Shown here one piece after another: positions 42,648 through 50,237 of a DNA stretch of 64,000 bases. Position 1 is the first letter of the stretch; the number at the start of each line of letters is the position of its first letter. The position numbers were made by a program, and so were the translations under genes. This stretch comes from Frankia umida (GTDB lineage: Bacteria; Actinomycetota; Actinomycetes; Frankiales; Frankiaceae). Under the pieces are notes generated by a model. It was not told the origin of the DNA, searched no databases, and saw only the letters and a program-made list of their open reading frames with translations. The stretch lies in the NCBI RefSeq assembly GCF_023242945.1, contig NZ_JALKFT010000023.1, positions 1 to 64,000 of the forward strand, in the 5' to 3' direction.

Positions 42648-43415
42648 TCAGCTGGCCGCCGCGCCGTCGCCGCGCGGCGGCTCGACCGTGCGGGTGATGC
42701 CCTCGGCGAGCAGCTGCAGGCCGAAGCGGAAACCGGCCTCGTCGACGGCGAGGGCCGCGGTGGCGTCGGGCAGCTCCGCGAGATGTGGATACTCGGCTGC
42801 CGGCAGGCTGGGCACCGCGCTCGGCGGCAGGGAGCCGTCGACGGGCTGGCGGGCGGCGTGCTCCAGCGCGGTGAAGGAACGGGTGTAGTTGAAGCACACG
42901 TTGTAGGCCCTGGTCGCGTCCGCCAACGACAGGCCGGCGCGGCACAGCAGGCCGATGCCCGAGTCGACCCGACGCATCTGAGCCGGTGTCAGCGCCGCAC
43001 GCAACACCGCGACCGGCGCGAACAGCATCACCTCGCGGTAGGCCGTCGACTCGTTCATCAGCGAGCGGTAGGCGGTGAAGTAGGCGACGAGCTCGTCGCG
43101 CCAGGGGCCGTCCCCGGCCGGCGGCAGACGCAGGTGCATGTCGCGCATCACCTGGTCGGCCAGCACTCCGACCAGCTCCTCCTTGCCGGTGAAGTGCCGG
43201 TAGATGCTGGCGGGAGCACAGGCCAGCTCGCGAGCCAGAGCCGGCATGCTGAGCGCGGCGAGGCCGTCGACCTCGGTGAGGCGGCGCGCGGCGGCGACGA
43301 TCTCGCTACGGCTGAGCGAGTTACGGGCCCTCCTGGGCCGCCGACCCTCGGCCGCGGCCTCCCGTGTCACCGGGCGCGCACGCCCGGCCGATTCAGGGGT
43401 GAGAGCGTCGTTCAT
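42648..43415 (-). CDS. TetR-family regulator
   Basis: A 255-residue TetR protein from ATG 43415. The helix-turn-helix reads NSLSRSEIVAAARRLTEVDG and ACAPASIYRHFTGKEELV, followed by a TetR_C-type ligand domain. The last residues GITRTVEPPRGDG are flexible. The start overlaps the end of the CoA-transferase gene by 23 bp, so it is the terminal gene of the UGSC/CoA-transferase operon. It may bind the perfect palindrome at 46722-46748 that heads this operon and the divergent CoA-transferase gene. Confidence 0.87.
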   Translation of the reverse strand: MNDALTPESAGRARPVTREAAAEGRRPRRARNSLSRSEIVAAARRLTEVDGLAALSMPALARELACAPASIYRHFTGKEELVGVLADQVMRDMHLRLPPAGDGPWRDELVAYFTAYRSLMNESTAYREVMLFAPVAVLRAALTPAQMRRVDSGIGLLCRAGLSLADATRAYNVCFNYTRSFTALEHAARQPVDGSLPPSAVPSLPAAEYPHLAELPDATAALAVDEAGFRFGLQLLAEGITRTVEPPRGDGAAAS

Positions 43416-44631
43416 GACTCCATTCGACCAGAACATCGGCGGTGTGCTCGCCCGGGCCGGGCAGCCTGCCGGCGTGTGTGGCGGCGCCCGCGGACAGCCG
43501 TGGGGCGGGGGCGGGCAGCCGATGGGGCCGCTCGTCGTCCGCGTCGACGGCACGCAGTGCCCCGCGACTGGCCAGGTGCTGGTCGTCAACCAGATCCGCG
43601 GCGTCGTTCACCGGTGCGACCGGCACCCCGGCGCGGGCCAGGGTTTCCAGCACCTCGCGGCGGCTGCGGGTCGCGCACCAGCGGCGCAGGTAGGCCGCGA
43701 CCCGCGGGGCCGGTGTCGCATCGGCGGGTGCGTTCCCGGCGGGGCCCGACGTCACCGTCGGCGCGTCCGGGTCGACGACGGCGTGCAGTGCCGCGAGCTG
43801 CCGGGGTGTGGACAGGGCGACCGCCACCCACTGTCCGTTGGCAGCGGCGAAGACGCCGCGCAGCGGGGCGTGCGCCATGGCGCCGCCCCGGCGGCCCGCC
43901 GGTGGGCCACCCTGGTAGTCCACGAACATCGGCGCGGTGACGTGCAACATCGCGTCCACCGGGTTGACGTCGACGACCTGCCCCGGCCCGCCGTGTACCA
44001 GCCGCTGGTAGCACGCGGCGAGCACGCCGAACGCCCCGGCGAAGGCGGCCACCACGTCACCGAGCGGGACCGACGGCAGCATCGGCTGCCCGTCCGGGTG
44101 CCCGGTCATGTGGGTCAGACCGGCGAACGCCTCGCCGAGCGAGCCGTTGCCCGGGTGCCGCGCCAGCGGGCCGTCGAGCCCGTACCCGCTGAAGCGGACC
44201 AGGACGAGGGTCGGGTTGAGCGCGGCGAGCGTGGCGAAGTCGAGCCCGTGACGAACCAGCCGCGGCTCCGGCTGGTTCGTCACCACGACGTCCACCTGGG
44301 GGATCATCGCGTGCAGCAGCCGGCGGCCCTCGGCGTCGTTCAGGTCGAGCTCGATCGAGCGTTTGTCCCGCCCGGTGAGCGCGAACAGCCCGGGCGCACG
44401 GGTGCGGTACGGATCCCCGCCGGGTGGTTCGAGTCGTACGACGTCCGCGCCGTGGTCGGCCAGCATCGAGGCGATCAGCGGGCCGGCGTACAGCGTGGCG
44501 GCGTCGAGCACCCGCAGGCCGCGCAGTGCGCCGCCGCGCGGGAACGGGTCGCTGTCAGCGGCGACCGAACGGCCCGGTGCCATGGCGGGCCCGGCACCGT
44601 CCCCGGCGGGCCCGGCACCGGTGCCGCTCAC
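43393..44631 (-). CDS. CoA transferase family III protein with atypical active site
   Basis: A 412-residue CaiB/BaiF protein. LRVLDAATLYAGPLIASMLA is the typical N-terminal CoA-binding helix and LVRFSGYGLDGPLARHPGNG leads to the active-site helix. Where transferases normally carry the acyl-accepting Asp (as in YDMLVQ of the divergent paralogue at 46823), this protein reads GNGSLGEAFAGL, with no Asp. It may use another residue, act as a non-catalytic subunit, or belong to a subgroup of different chemistry. The GTG at 44631 overlaps the upstream TGA (GTGA), indicating coupling to the 348-residue gene. Confidence 0.85.
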   Translation of the reverse strand: MSGTGAGPAGDGAGPAMAPGRSVAADSDPFPRGGALRGLRVLDAATLYAGPLIASMLADHGADVVRLEPPGGDPYRTRAPGLFALTGRDKRSIELDLNDAEGRRLLHAMIPQVDVVVTNQPEPRLVRHGLDFATLAALNPTLVLVRFSGYGLDGPLARHPGNGSLGEAFAGLTHMTGHPDGQPMLPSVPLGDVVAAFAGAFGVLAACYQRLVHGGPGQVVDVNPVDAMLHVTAPMFVDYQGGPPAGRRGGAMAHAPLRGVFAAANGQWVAVALSTPRQLAALHAVVDPDAPTVTSGPAGNAPADATPAPRVAAYLRRWCATRSRREVLETLARAGVPVAPVNDAADLVDDQHLASRGALRAVDADDERPHRLPAPAPRLSAGAATHAGRLPGPGEHTADVLVEWSHERRSHP

Positions 44632-45674
44632 GACCGGACGGCCTTCGTCTGGGCCAGGGTGGTGCCCCAGCCGTGCAGCGCGGCGGCGTGCAGCCCACCG
44701 AGCCCGCCCGCCACGACGACGATCACCTCCTCGGGTCGGCGGACCAGTCGCACCCGGCCGGAGCCGTCCACCCGGTTCTGCTCCTCGAACAGCCGCTGGT
44801 GGCGCACTGGCCACTCGGACAGCGGTGCGGACGCCCGCTCCCACAGCACGTTCTGCACGTCCTCGACACTGGGATACTCACGGGCGACCAGGTTCGCCCA
44901 GACCGGGTTGAGCGCCACCACGACCTCGGAGGAGGCCAGGGCGAGCAGGTAGCCGTTCGCGCCGGTGTGTGCCAGCGCGCGGCCGACGTAGTGGAGCAGC
45001 TCGACCGGATCGTTCGACAGCAGTTCGCAGATGTTGGCGGTGCCCATCGTGGCGAAGGCGGTGACGGCATCGGCGGGCACGCCGCGCCGTTCGGCCAGTG
45101 GCGCCCACGGGGAGCGTTCCTCCCACTCGGCGAACACGATGCCGGCGACCCGGCCCGGCTGCCCGAACGTGCTCTGCGAGGTCACCCCGACGCGCAGGCC
45201 CGCCACGTTGCGCAGCACCAGTTGCAGGGCCCGCCCGATCGCCGGTGCCCGGCCAGCCCCGCCGCCGAGGCAGCCGGCGCCGAACGGGATTCCGAGGCGG
45301 TGTCGTTGCGGCCCGTTGACCAGCAGTGCGGTGGCCACCGACCCTGTGGTGGCGTTGAGCGCGTGCAGCTCGAAACGTGGGTCGGCGACCGCTTCGACCG
45401 CCGCCCGCAGCAGCGGCAACGCCGCCGCCGGCGCCCCGGCCATGACCGCGTTCACCGCCAGCTTCTCCGCGGTGCACATCGCGCCCGACGGGGGGAGCGG
45501 GGCGATCGGCTCAGCCGGATCGACGTTGCACTGCTCGAGACAGCGCGCGACGAGCTCGGGGCTCGGCGGTACCAGCGGCAGGCCGTCGCTCCAACCGCGT
45601 TCGCGGGCGAAGGCGTCGAAGGACTCCTGATCGGCTGGCGCCGTCAGCTGTTCGCTGGTCGTGGTGACGGTCAT
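44628..45674 (-). CDS. Conserved protein of unknown function, UGSC-operon partner
   Basis: A 348-residue protein that I recognise as a conserved actinobacterial family without assigned function. It contains FARERGWSDGLPLVPPSPEL near residue 20, VNAVMAGAPAAALPLL near 75 and GRAPAIGRALQLVLRNVAG near 140. There are two or three conserved Cys but no known cofactor motif and no membrane segment. Its start overlaps the UGSC gene (TGATG) and its end overlaps the CoA transferase (GTGA), so all three should be made in fixed ratio. I infer that they form a complex or a short pathway on a CoA- or thiol-bound substrate. Confidence 0.75.
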   Translation of the reverse strand: MTVTTTSEQLTAPADQESFDAFARERGWSDGLPLVPPSPELVARCLEQCNVDPAEPIAPLPPSGAMCTAEKLAVNAVMAGAPAAALPLLRAAVEAVADPRFELHALNATTGSVATALLVNGPQRHRLGIPFGAGCLGGGAGRAPAIGRALQLVLRNVAGLRVGVTSQSTFGQPGRVAGIVFAEWEERSPWAPLAERRGVPADAVTAFATMGTANICELLSNDPVELLHYVGRALAHTGANGYLLALASSEVVVALNPVWANLVAREYPSVEDVQNVLWERASAPLSEWPVRHQRLFEEQNRVDGSGRVRLVRRPEEVIVVVAGGLGGLHAAALHGWGTTLAQTKAVRS

Positions 45675-46588
45675 CAGACGCCGACCCCCTCGGTCACGGC
45701 ACCCAGACCGGCGAGCAGGCGGGGGAACGCCTCGCGCGCGGCGGCTCGGACCTCGTCCTCCGACAGTGTGTTCAGGGCAGCGCGTAGCGCGATCAGTCGC
45801 AGACCCGGCCGGCCGTTGTCAGCGGCGAGAACTCCGGCCAGCCCGACGAAGCGCTCGGTCACCGCGACCACGGTGGGCAGCCCCTTCTCGAGGCCGCTCA
45901 GCCCGTCGCGGACGCTCCATGACGTGCACGAGCCGCAGTTGGCCAGGCCCGAAACCACGGCGTCGACCCCGCCGACGAAGGCGTCGTACTCCGCCTGCGT
46001 GCTCGCACCGGCGGCGCCCTTGAGTCCCTGTGCCCGCCGCCAGCTGGTCACCGTGGCGCCCGCCCGCTCGAGCGTCGTCGTCCACTCGTCGACGGTCTGG
46101 TCCCACGCCGGCCACAGCACGTCGATGCGGAAGCCGATCCGTCGGCCGGCGAGGGGGCCGAGGTCGGGTCCCGGGTCGGGATCACCTGGTGCGGCCCCGC
46201 AGGTGGGGTCGAGAACGGTGATGGTGCCACCGGTGGCCGGGGAGCTGGTGGTCGGGGTGTTGGTGGTCGGGGCGGACAGCCGCGGGTCCTCGAGCGTCAC
46301 CGCCCGCAGGCCGGGTACCGCGGCGTCCAGTTGCGACCGCACCACGTCGTAGAGCCGGTCGGGCGGCAGTACGCAGTCGGCGCAGTCCACGTCGTCGAGG
46401 GACAGGGCGAGGCGGACCGTGCCACACGCCGGGTCGACCTCCGTCACGGTGAGCGCGCCCGAGTCGCCGCCGAGCAGTGCCGCCAGCTGTGCCACCGCCC
46501 TGTCGACCGAGCCTCGCGGATCGTCCGTCCCCGCGGGGATGCCTGCCTGCGTGGGTTCGCTGGTGTCTGCCGGTCGTGGGGTGCTCAT
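45674..46588 (-). CDS. UGSC-family protein (Cys form) with NifU-like N-terminal region
   Basis: A 304-residue protein. Residues about 25-102 (VTEVDPACGTVRLALSLDDV, then CADCVLPPDRL) resemble the NifU-like iron-sulfur scaffold fold with a CxxC at 69-72. After a Thr/Pro-rich linker, residues 145-304 form the UGSC domain. Its signature is VSGLANCGSCTSWSVRD at about 212-228. In selenocysteine-containing members the first Cys (C218) of CGSC is Sec, so this is the cysteine form of a probable redox enzyme. The ATG at 46588 was chosen for its position; the frame is open upstream without homology. First gene of the operon. Confidence 0.78.
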   Translation of the reverse strand: MSTPRPADTSEPTQAGIPAGTDDPRGSVDRAVAQLAALLGGDSGALTVTEVDPACGTVRLALSLDDVDCADCVLPPDRLYDVVRSQLDAAVPGLRAVTLEDPRLSAPTTNTPTTSSPATGGTITVLDPTCGAAPGDPDPGPDLGPLAGRRIGFRIDVLWPAWDQTVDEWTTTLERAGATVTSWRRAQGLKGAAGASTQAEYDAFVGGVDAVVSGLANCGSCTSWSVRDGLSGLEKGLPTVVAVTERFVGLAGVLAADNGRPGLRLIALRAALNTLSEDEVRAAAREAFPRLLAGLGAVTEGVGV

Positions 46589-46721
46589 CGTGCCCACCGC
46601 CCCGACCGGCCATGACCGGCGGTGACCGGCGGATGGCAGGTGGGTTGGTGATCCGGCGCGGGAACCCGGTCGTGAGGGCTGGCTCGCATCATCATCTCTC
46701 CCCTCGAGGGTCTCTCGAAAG

Positions 46722-46748
46722 AGTATAGCGAAAGTCATTCGCTATACT
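46722..46748. promoter_or_regulatory. Perfect palindromic operator of the UGSC/CoA-transferase locus
   Basis: AGTATAGCGAA and TTCGCTATACT are exact complements separated by AGTCA. The site is AT-rich against a very GC-rich background and lies centrally between the divergent UGSC operon (start 46588) and the CoA-transferase gene (start 46823). It is an ideal dimeric repressor site, presumably for the operon TetR protein. Confidence 0.8.
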
Positions 46749-46822
46749 AGAATCCCCATCATCTGCTCAGATCGCCTGTGCGGTCGGTCGTACGCCGACC
46801 CTCGTCCACCGGGAGGACCAGC

Positions 46823-48010
46823 ATGGGGGGACCGCCGATGCTGCGGGGCATCACCGTCATCGCGTTGGAGCAGGCGGTCGCGGCCCCGCTCGCGACCCGG
46901 CATCTCGCCGATCTCGGCGCCCGGGTCATCAAGGTCGAGCGGCCGGACGGTGGGGACTTCGCCCGCCGCTACGACACCGCCGTGAACGGGATGGGCAGCC
47001 ACTTCGTCTGGCTGAACCGGGGCAAGGAATCGGTGACCCTCGACCTCAAACACCCCGACGGGGTCACCGTCCTGACCGACCTCGTGGCCCGGGCGGACGT
47101 CTTCCTGCAGAACCTGGCGCCGGGCGCCGCCGACCGGCTCGGCTTCGGCGGCGCCGCGTTACGCGCCCGCCATCCGCGACTGGTCACCGTCGGCCTGTCC
47201 GGATACGGTGCCGGCGGCCCGTTCGAGCACCGCCGCGCCTACGACATGCTCGTGCAGAGCGAAGCGGGGCTCGCCTCGGTGACCGGCGGGCCGGAGCGTC
47301 CCGCGAAGACGGGGATACCGGCCTCCGACATCGCCGCCGGCATGTACGCGTTCAGCGGCGCGCTCGCCGCCCTCGTCGCCCGCGAGCGCACCGGCGAGGG
47401 CATCGCCGTGGACACCAGCCTGTTCGACGCGACGGCGGAGTGGCTCGGCTACCAGATCCACCACACGGGGGCCACCGGGGTGAACCCGCCGCGGGCCGGG
47501 CTGAGCCACGCCAGCATCGCTCCCTACGACGCCTATCCGACGGAGGACGGCGCCGAGGTTCTCATCGGCATCCAGAACGACCGCGAATGGGCGCGCTTCG
47601 CCACCACGTTCCTCGGTCGTCCGGAGCTGGTGGAGGACCCGCGGTGGGCCACCAACGTCGCCCGGGTACGCAACCGGCGCCTCGTCGACGCCCTCGTCGG
47701 TGGGCGCACGGTGACGCTGCCCGTCGCGGGCGTCCTCGAGCGGCTGGACGCCCTCGACATCGCCAGCGGCCGCCTCAACACCATCACCGACCTGCTGTCC
47801 CACCCGCAGCTCTCGGCACGGGACCGCTGGCGGCAGGTCGAGACCCCGGTCGGCCCCGTGGGCGCACTGTTGCCACCGTGGGACTTCAGTGGCGTGGAAC
47901 TGCCGATGGGCCCGGTGCCGGCGCTGGGCCAGCACACCGACCAGGTGCTGACCTGGCTCGGCTACCCGCCGGCGAGGATCGCCGCGCTGCGGGCCGCGGG
48001 GGCCACCTGA
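46823..48010 (+). CDS. CoA transferase family III
   Basis: A 395-residue CaiB/BaiF CoA transferase. ITVIALEQAVAAPLATRHLA is the CoA-binding N-terminus and the active-site segment RRAYDMLVQSEAGLASVTGG contains the catalytic Asp that forms the acyl-anhydride. The ATG at 46823 follows GGGAGGA; an earlier in-frame start at 46778 lacks one. It is divergent from the UGSC operon, which encodes a second family member lacking this Asp. The pair might activate and recycle one carboxylic acid, moving CoA between substrate and product. Confidence 0.9.
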   Translation: MGGPPMLRGITVIALEQAVAAPLATRHLADLGARVIKVERPDGGDFARRYDTAVNGMGSHFVWLNRGKESVTLDLKHPDGVTVLTDLVARADVFLQNLAPGAADRLGFGGAALRARHPRLVTVGLSGYGAGGPFEHRRAYDMLVQSEAGLASVTGGPERPAKTGIPASDIAAGMYAFSGALAALVARERTGEGIAVDTSLFDATAEWLGYQIHHTGATGVNPPRAGLSHASIAPYDAYPTEDGAEVLIGIQNDREWARFATTFLGRPELVEDPRWATNVARVRNRRLVDALVGGRTVTLPVAGVLERLDALDIASGRLNTITDLLSHPQLSARDRWRQVETPVGPVGALLPPWDFSGVELPMGPVPALGQHTDQVLTWLGYPPARIAALRAAGAT

Positions 48011-48027
48011 CCCGCCTTGACACCCGG

Positions 48028-48357
48028 TTACGGCCGGGGCCTGACCTCGGCCATCTCCGACCAGCCGGTCGCGTCGGGGATCGTCACGTTGATGATCTCT
48101 GGCGTGCCGCTCACGTAGTCGGGCAGCTTGTCGATGGCCGCCCTGAAGTGGCCGGAGTTCACGTGCGCGACGCCCGCGTCCTGATCGGCGAAGGCCTCGA
48201 CGAGCGTGTACGTCGTGGGGTCCTCGGTGCTGCGGGACCAGTCGAAGAACAGGTTGCCCGACTCGGCTTGGGTGCTCGCGGTGAAGTCGGCGACGATGTC
48301 GAGCCACTGGTCCGCGAACTCCGGCTTCACCGGCCAGCGGACGACGATGAAAATCAT
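48028..48357 (-). CDS. Putative quinol monooxygenase (ABM family)
   Basis: A 109-residue ferredoxin-like fold protein of the antibiotic biosynthesis monooxygenase family: IFIVVRWPVKPEFADQWLDI at the start, then GNLFFDWSRSTEDPTTYTLV with VEAFADQDAGVAHVNSGHF, which is the conserved His-containing segment. The length is normal. Such proteins (YgiN-like) oxidise quinols or act in stress metabolism and need no cofactor. It is convergent with the CoA-transferase gene and probably transcribed alone. Confidence 0.87.
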   Translation of the reverse strand: MIFIVVRWPVKPEFADQWLDIVADFTASTQAESGNLFFDWSRSTEDPTTYTLVEAFADQDAGVAHVNSGHFRAAIDKLPDYVSGTPEIINVTIPDATGWSEMAEVRPRP

Positions 48358-48489
48358 GTCCTGAGGGTACGGTGCGCGCACCGCCAGATGATCGCCCCGC
48401 TCACGCTGGGTGCGGTCCCCACCCGACCAGCCGCCCGAGCCCGGCCGAATGCGCCACCTTGCGGTGCGTGATGTGCCAATAGTAGACGC

Positions 48490-49191
48490 GTGGTCTCTCG
48501 GGGTTCTGGTGGTCGGGGTTCGCCGGTAGGTCGACGACGCCCGAGCGCTCGCCGTGCTCGTCCGTCTCGAGCCTCCTGGCGGAGGAGGCGTCGGGCGAGG
48601 TCGTCGGCGCGTGAGCGGGCGTCCTTCTGGCTGGTGGGGGTGGGCCTGGGTGGCATCGTCCTGGCCAAGCTCGGCCAGGACCTTGTGCACGCGTGGGGTT
48701 GGTGGACGCTGCCAGCCGGGATTCTCGTGGTGCTCGCGGCGGTCGCGGCGTTGTTCGTCGTGCGCGCTCGCAGGATCCGCGAGAGCGGGCGCAGGGTGGC
48801 CGTGGCCGCCGTCGACGGGCTGAATCCGACCGAGTTCGAGCATCATGTCGCGGATCTGCTGAGACGTGACGGCTGCCTGCAGGTGCGCGTGGTCGGAGGC
48901 CGTGGGGACGGGGGCGTGGATGTGCTCGCCCGCACCCCCCGGATGGCCCGGGTCGCGGTGCAGTGCAAGCACTACCCGGGTCGCGCGGTGGGTCCGGCCG
49001 CGGTGCGGGACTTCAACGGCTGCGCGTGGACGGATCACCGTGCCGATGTCGCGCTGCTGGTCACCTCGGGCCGGTTCACCGCCGCGGCCACGGACTTCGG
49101 TCACCGTCACCGCATCCAGATGGTCGACCGGGAGGTGCTCAGCCGGTGGATGGCCGGCGAACGGATCCTGCCCCGCGCCCCGGCGCCCTGA
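48490..49191 (+). CDS. Membrane-anchored Mrr-like endonuclease domain protein
   Basis: A 233-residue protein: an Arg/Ser-rich leader (1-45), two membrane helices (about 46-62 and 70-90), then an Mrr-type restriction endonuclease fold (105-225). The catalytic pattern is complete: FEHHVADLL helix, GGRGDGGVDV with the metal-binding Asp, and VAVQCKHY giving Q-x-K. No methyltransferase or specificity gene is present, so it is probably not part of a classical restriction-modification system. Related membrane-tethered proteins are widespread in actinobacteria, and some are proposed to cut foreign or modified DNA at the membrane. The start at GTG 48490 is uncertain. Confidence 0.82.
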   Translation: MVSRGSGGRGSPVGRRRPSARRARPSRASWRRRRRARSSARERASFWLVGVGLGGIVLAKLGQDLVHAWGWWTLPAGILVVLAAVAALFVVRARRIRESGRRVAVAAVDGLNPTEFEHHVADLLRRDGCLQVRVVGGRGDGGVDVLARTPRMARVAVQCKHYPGRAVGPAAVRDFNGCAWTDHRADVALLVTSGRFTAAATDFGHRHRIQMVDREVLSRWMAGERILPRAPAP

Positions 49192-49193
49192 CG

Positions 49194-49913
49194 ATGATCG
49201 GGACGTGCATGATTTGTGGCGCGGGCCTGTCCCGCCTAGGTTTGCGGTTCGTGGAGGTGCGACAGTCCCGGACCGCCGGGCCGGCGGTCGATTCCGCCGA
49301 CGCGCGGCTCGTGCGGGCGTTGCGCGACGGTGACGAGGCGGCCTTCGCGGGGCTCGTCGAGCGCTGGACGCCGACGATGCTCGCGGTCGCGAACGGCTAC
49401 GTGCCCAGCCGGACCGTGGCCGAGGACGTCGTGCAGGAGACCTGGCTGGCCGTGCTGACCGGCCTGCACCGCTTCGAAGGTCGATCAAGCCTGCGGACCT
49501 GGGTGTTCGCCATCCTGGTCAACCTCGCCCGGCGGCGGGGCGTGCGGGAACGACGCAGCGTGCCGTTCAGCGCCCTCACCCGCGACGACAAAGGTCCGAC
49601 GGTCGCCGCGGACCGGTTCCTGCCACCCGGCGACGAGTGGGCCGGCCACTGGTCGGCCCCACCCCTGGCCTGGGACCTGCCGGAGTCGGCGGCGCTGTCC
49701 GGCGAGGTCCGGAACCGACTTCGGGTCGCGCTCGACGCGCTCCCGGCCCGCCAACGGGCCGTCGTGCAGCTGCGTGACGTGCTGGGCCTCGACGCGGACG
49801 AGGTCTGCACGCTGCTCGACCTCGCACCGGGCAACCAGCGGGTGCTGCTGCACCGCGGACGGGCCAGGCTGCGCCAGGCGCTGGAGGACTACATGAACGA
49901 GGCACACACATGA
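49194..49913 (+). CDS. ECF-type RNA polymerase sigma factor
   Basis: A sigma-70-family factor of about 239 residues with region 2 (ARLVRALRDGDEAAFAGLVE, then VAEDVVQETWLAVLTGLHRF) and region 4 (LPARQRAVVQLRDVLGLDAD). Regions 1.2 and 3 are absent. The ATG at 49194 gives a short CMICG leader, while GTG 49251 is an alternative that begins close to region 2. The stop overlaps the anti-sigma start (ATGA), so the two are co-translated. The target promoters are unknown; autoregulation is likely for this class. Confidence 0.92.
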   Translation: MIGTCMICGAGLSRLGLRFVEVRQSRTAGPAVDSADARLVRALRDGDEAAFAGLVERWTPTMLAVANGYVPSRTVAEDVVQETWLAVLTGLHRFEGRSSLRTWVFAILVNLARRRGVRERRSVPFSALTRDDKGPTVAADRFLPPGDEWAGHWSAPPLAWDLPESAALSGEVRNRLRVALDALPARQRAVVQLRDVLGLDADEVCTLLDLAPGNQRVLLHRGRARLRQALEDYMNEAHT

Positions 49914-50173
49914 CCCGGGACCCGGAGATCGACTGCGACGAACTCGTCGAGATCGTCACCGACTTCCTCGAAGGCGCTCTCGACGCCGACACCCACCGCC
50001 GCGTCACCGAGCATCTCGGTCAGTGCGACGGCTGCGAGGCCTACGTCGACCAGATGCGCACGACCGCTCGGCTCACCGGCACGCTCCGCCAGGACGAGCT
50101 GCCCCCCGAGATGCGCGACCGGCTGCTCGCGGCCTTCCGCGGCTGGAAGGCGGACACCACACCGTCCGCCTGA
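49910..50173 (+). CDS. Zinc-binding anti-sigma factor
   Basis: An 87-residue ZAS-type anti-sigma factor. The zinc motif HxxxCxxC is visible as H35-LGQ-C39-DG-C42, preceded by LVEIVTDFLEGALD, the conserved helix. There is no membrane segment, so it acts in the cytoplasm by sequestering the sigma factor, probably releasing it on thiol oxidation or another signal. ATGA overlap with the sigma gene. Confidence 0.92.
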   Translation: MTRDPEIDCDELVEIVTDFLEGALDADTHRRVTEHLGQCDGCEAYVDQMRTTARLTGTLRQDELPPEMRDRLLAAFRGWKADTTPSA

Positions 50174-50209
50174 CCCGCCTTCGACCGACCGACCGACCGA
50201 CCGAGCGCC

Positions 50210-50224
50210 GGCCGCGGGGCGGCC
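50210..50224. terminator. GC-rich hairpin between convergent genes
   Basis: GGCCGC-GGG-GCGGCC hairpin, preceded by five CGAC tetranucleotide repeats (50182-50201), in the gap between the anti-sigma gene and the convergent FAD oxidoreductase gene. Confidence 0.5.
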
Positions 50225-50237
50225 GCTGGCCTGGCCG

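Noticed and set aside
45674..46588. Selenocysteine-encoding UGSC protein
   Set aside because: The Sec position is a normal Cys codon and there is no in-frame TGA or SECIS-like hairpin.
48490..49191. Complete restriction-modification system
   Set aside because: Only the Mrr-like nuclease is present; no methyltransferase or specificity subunit lies nearby.
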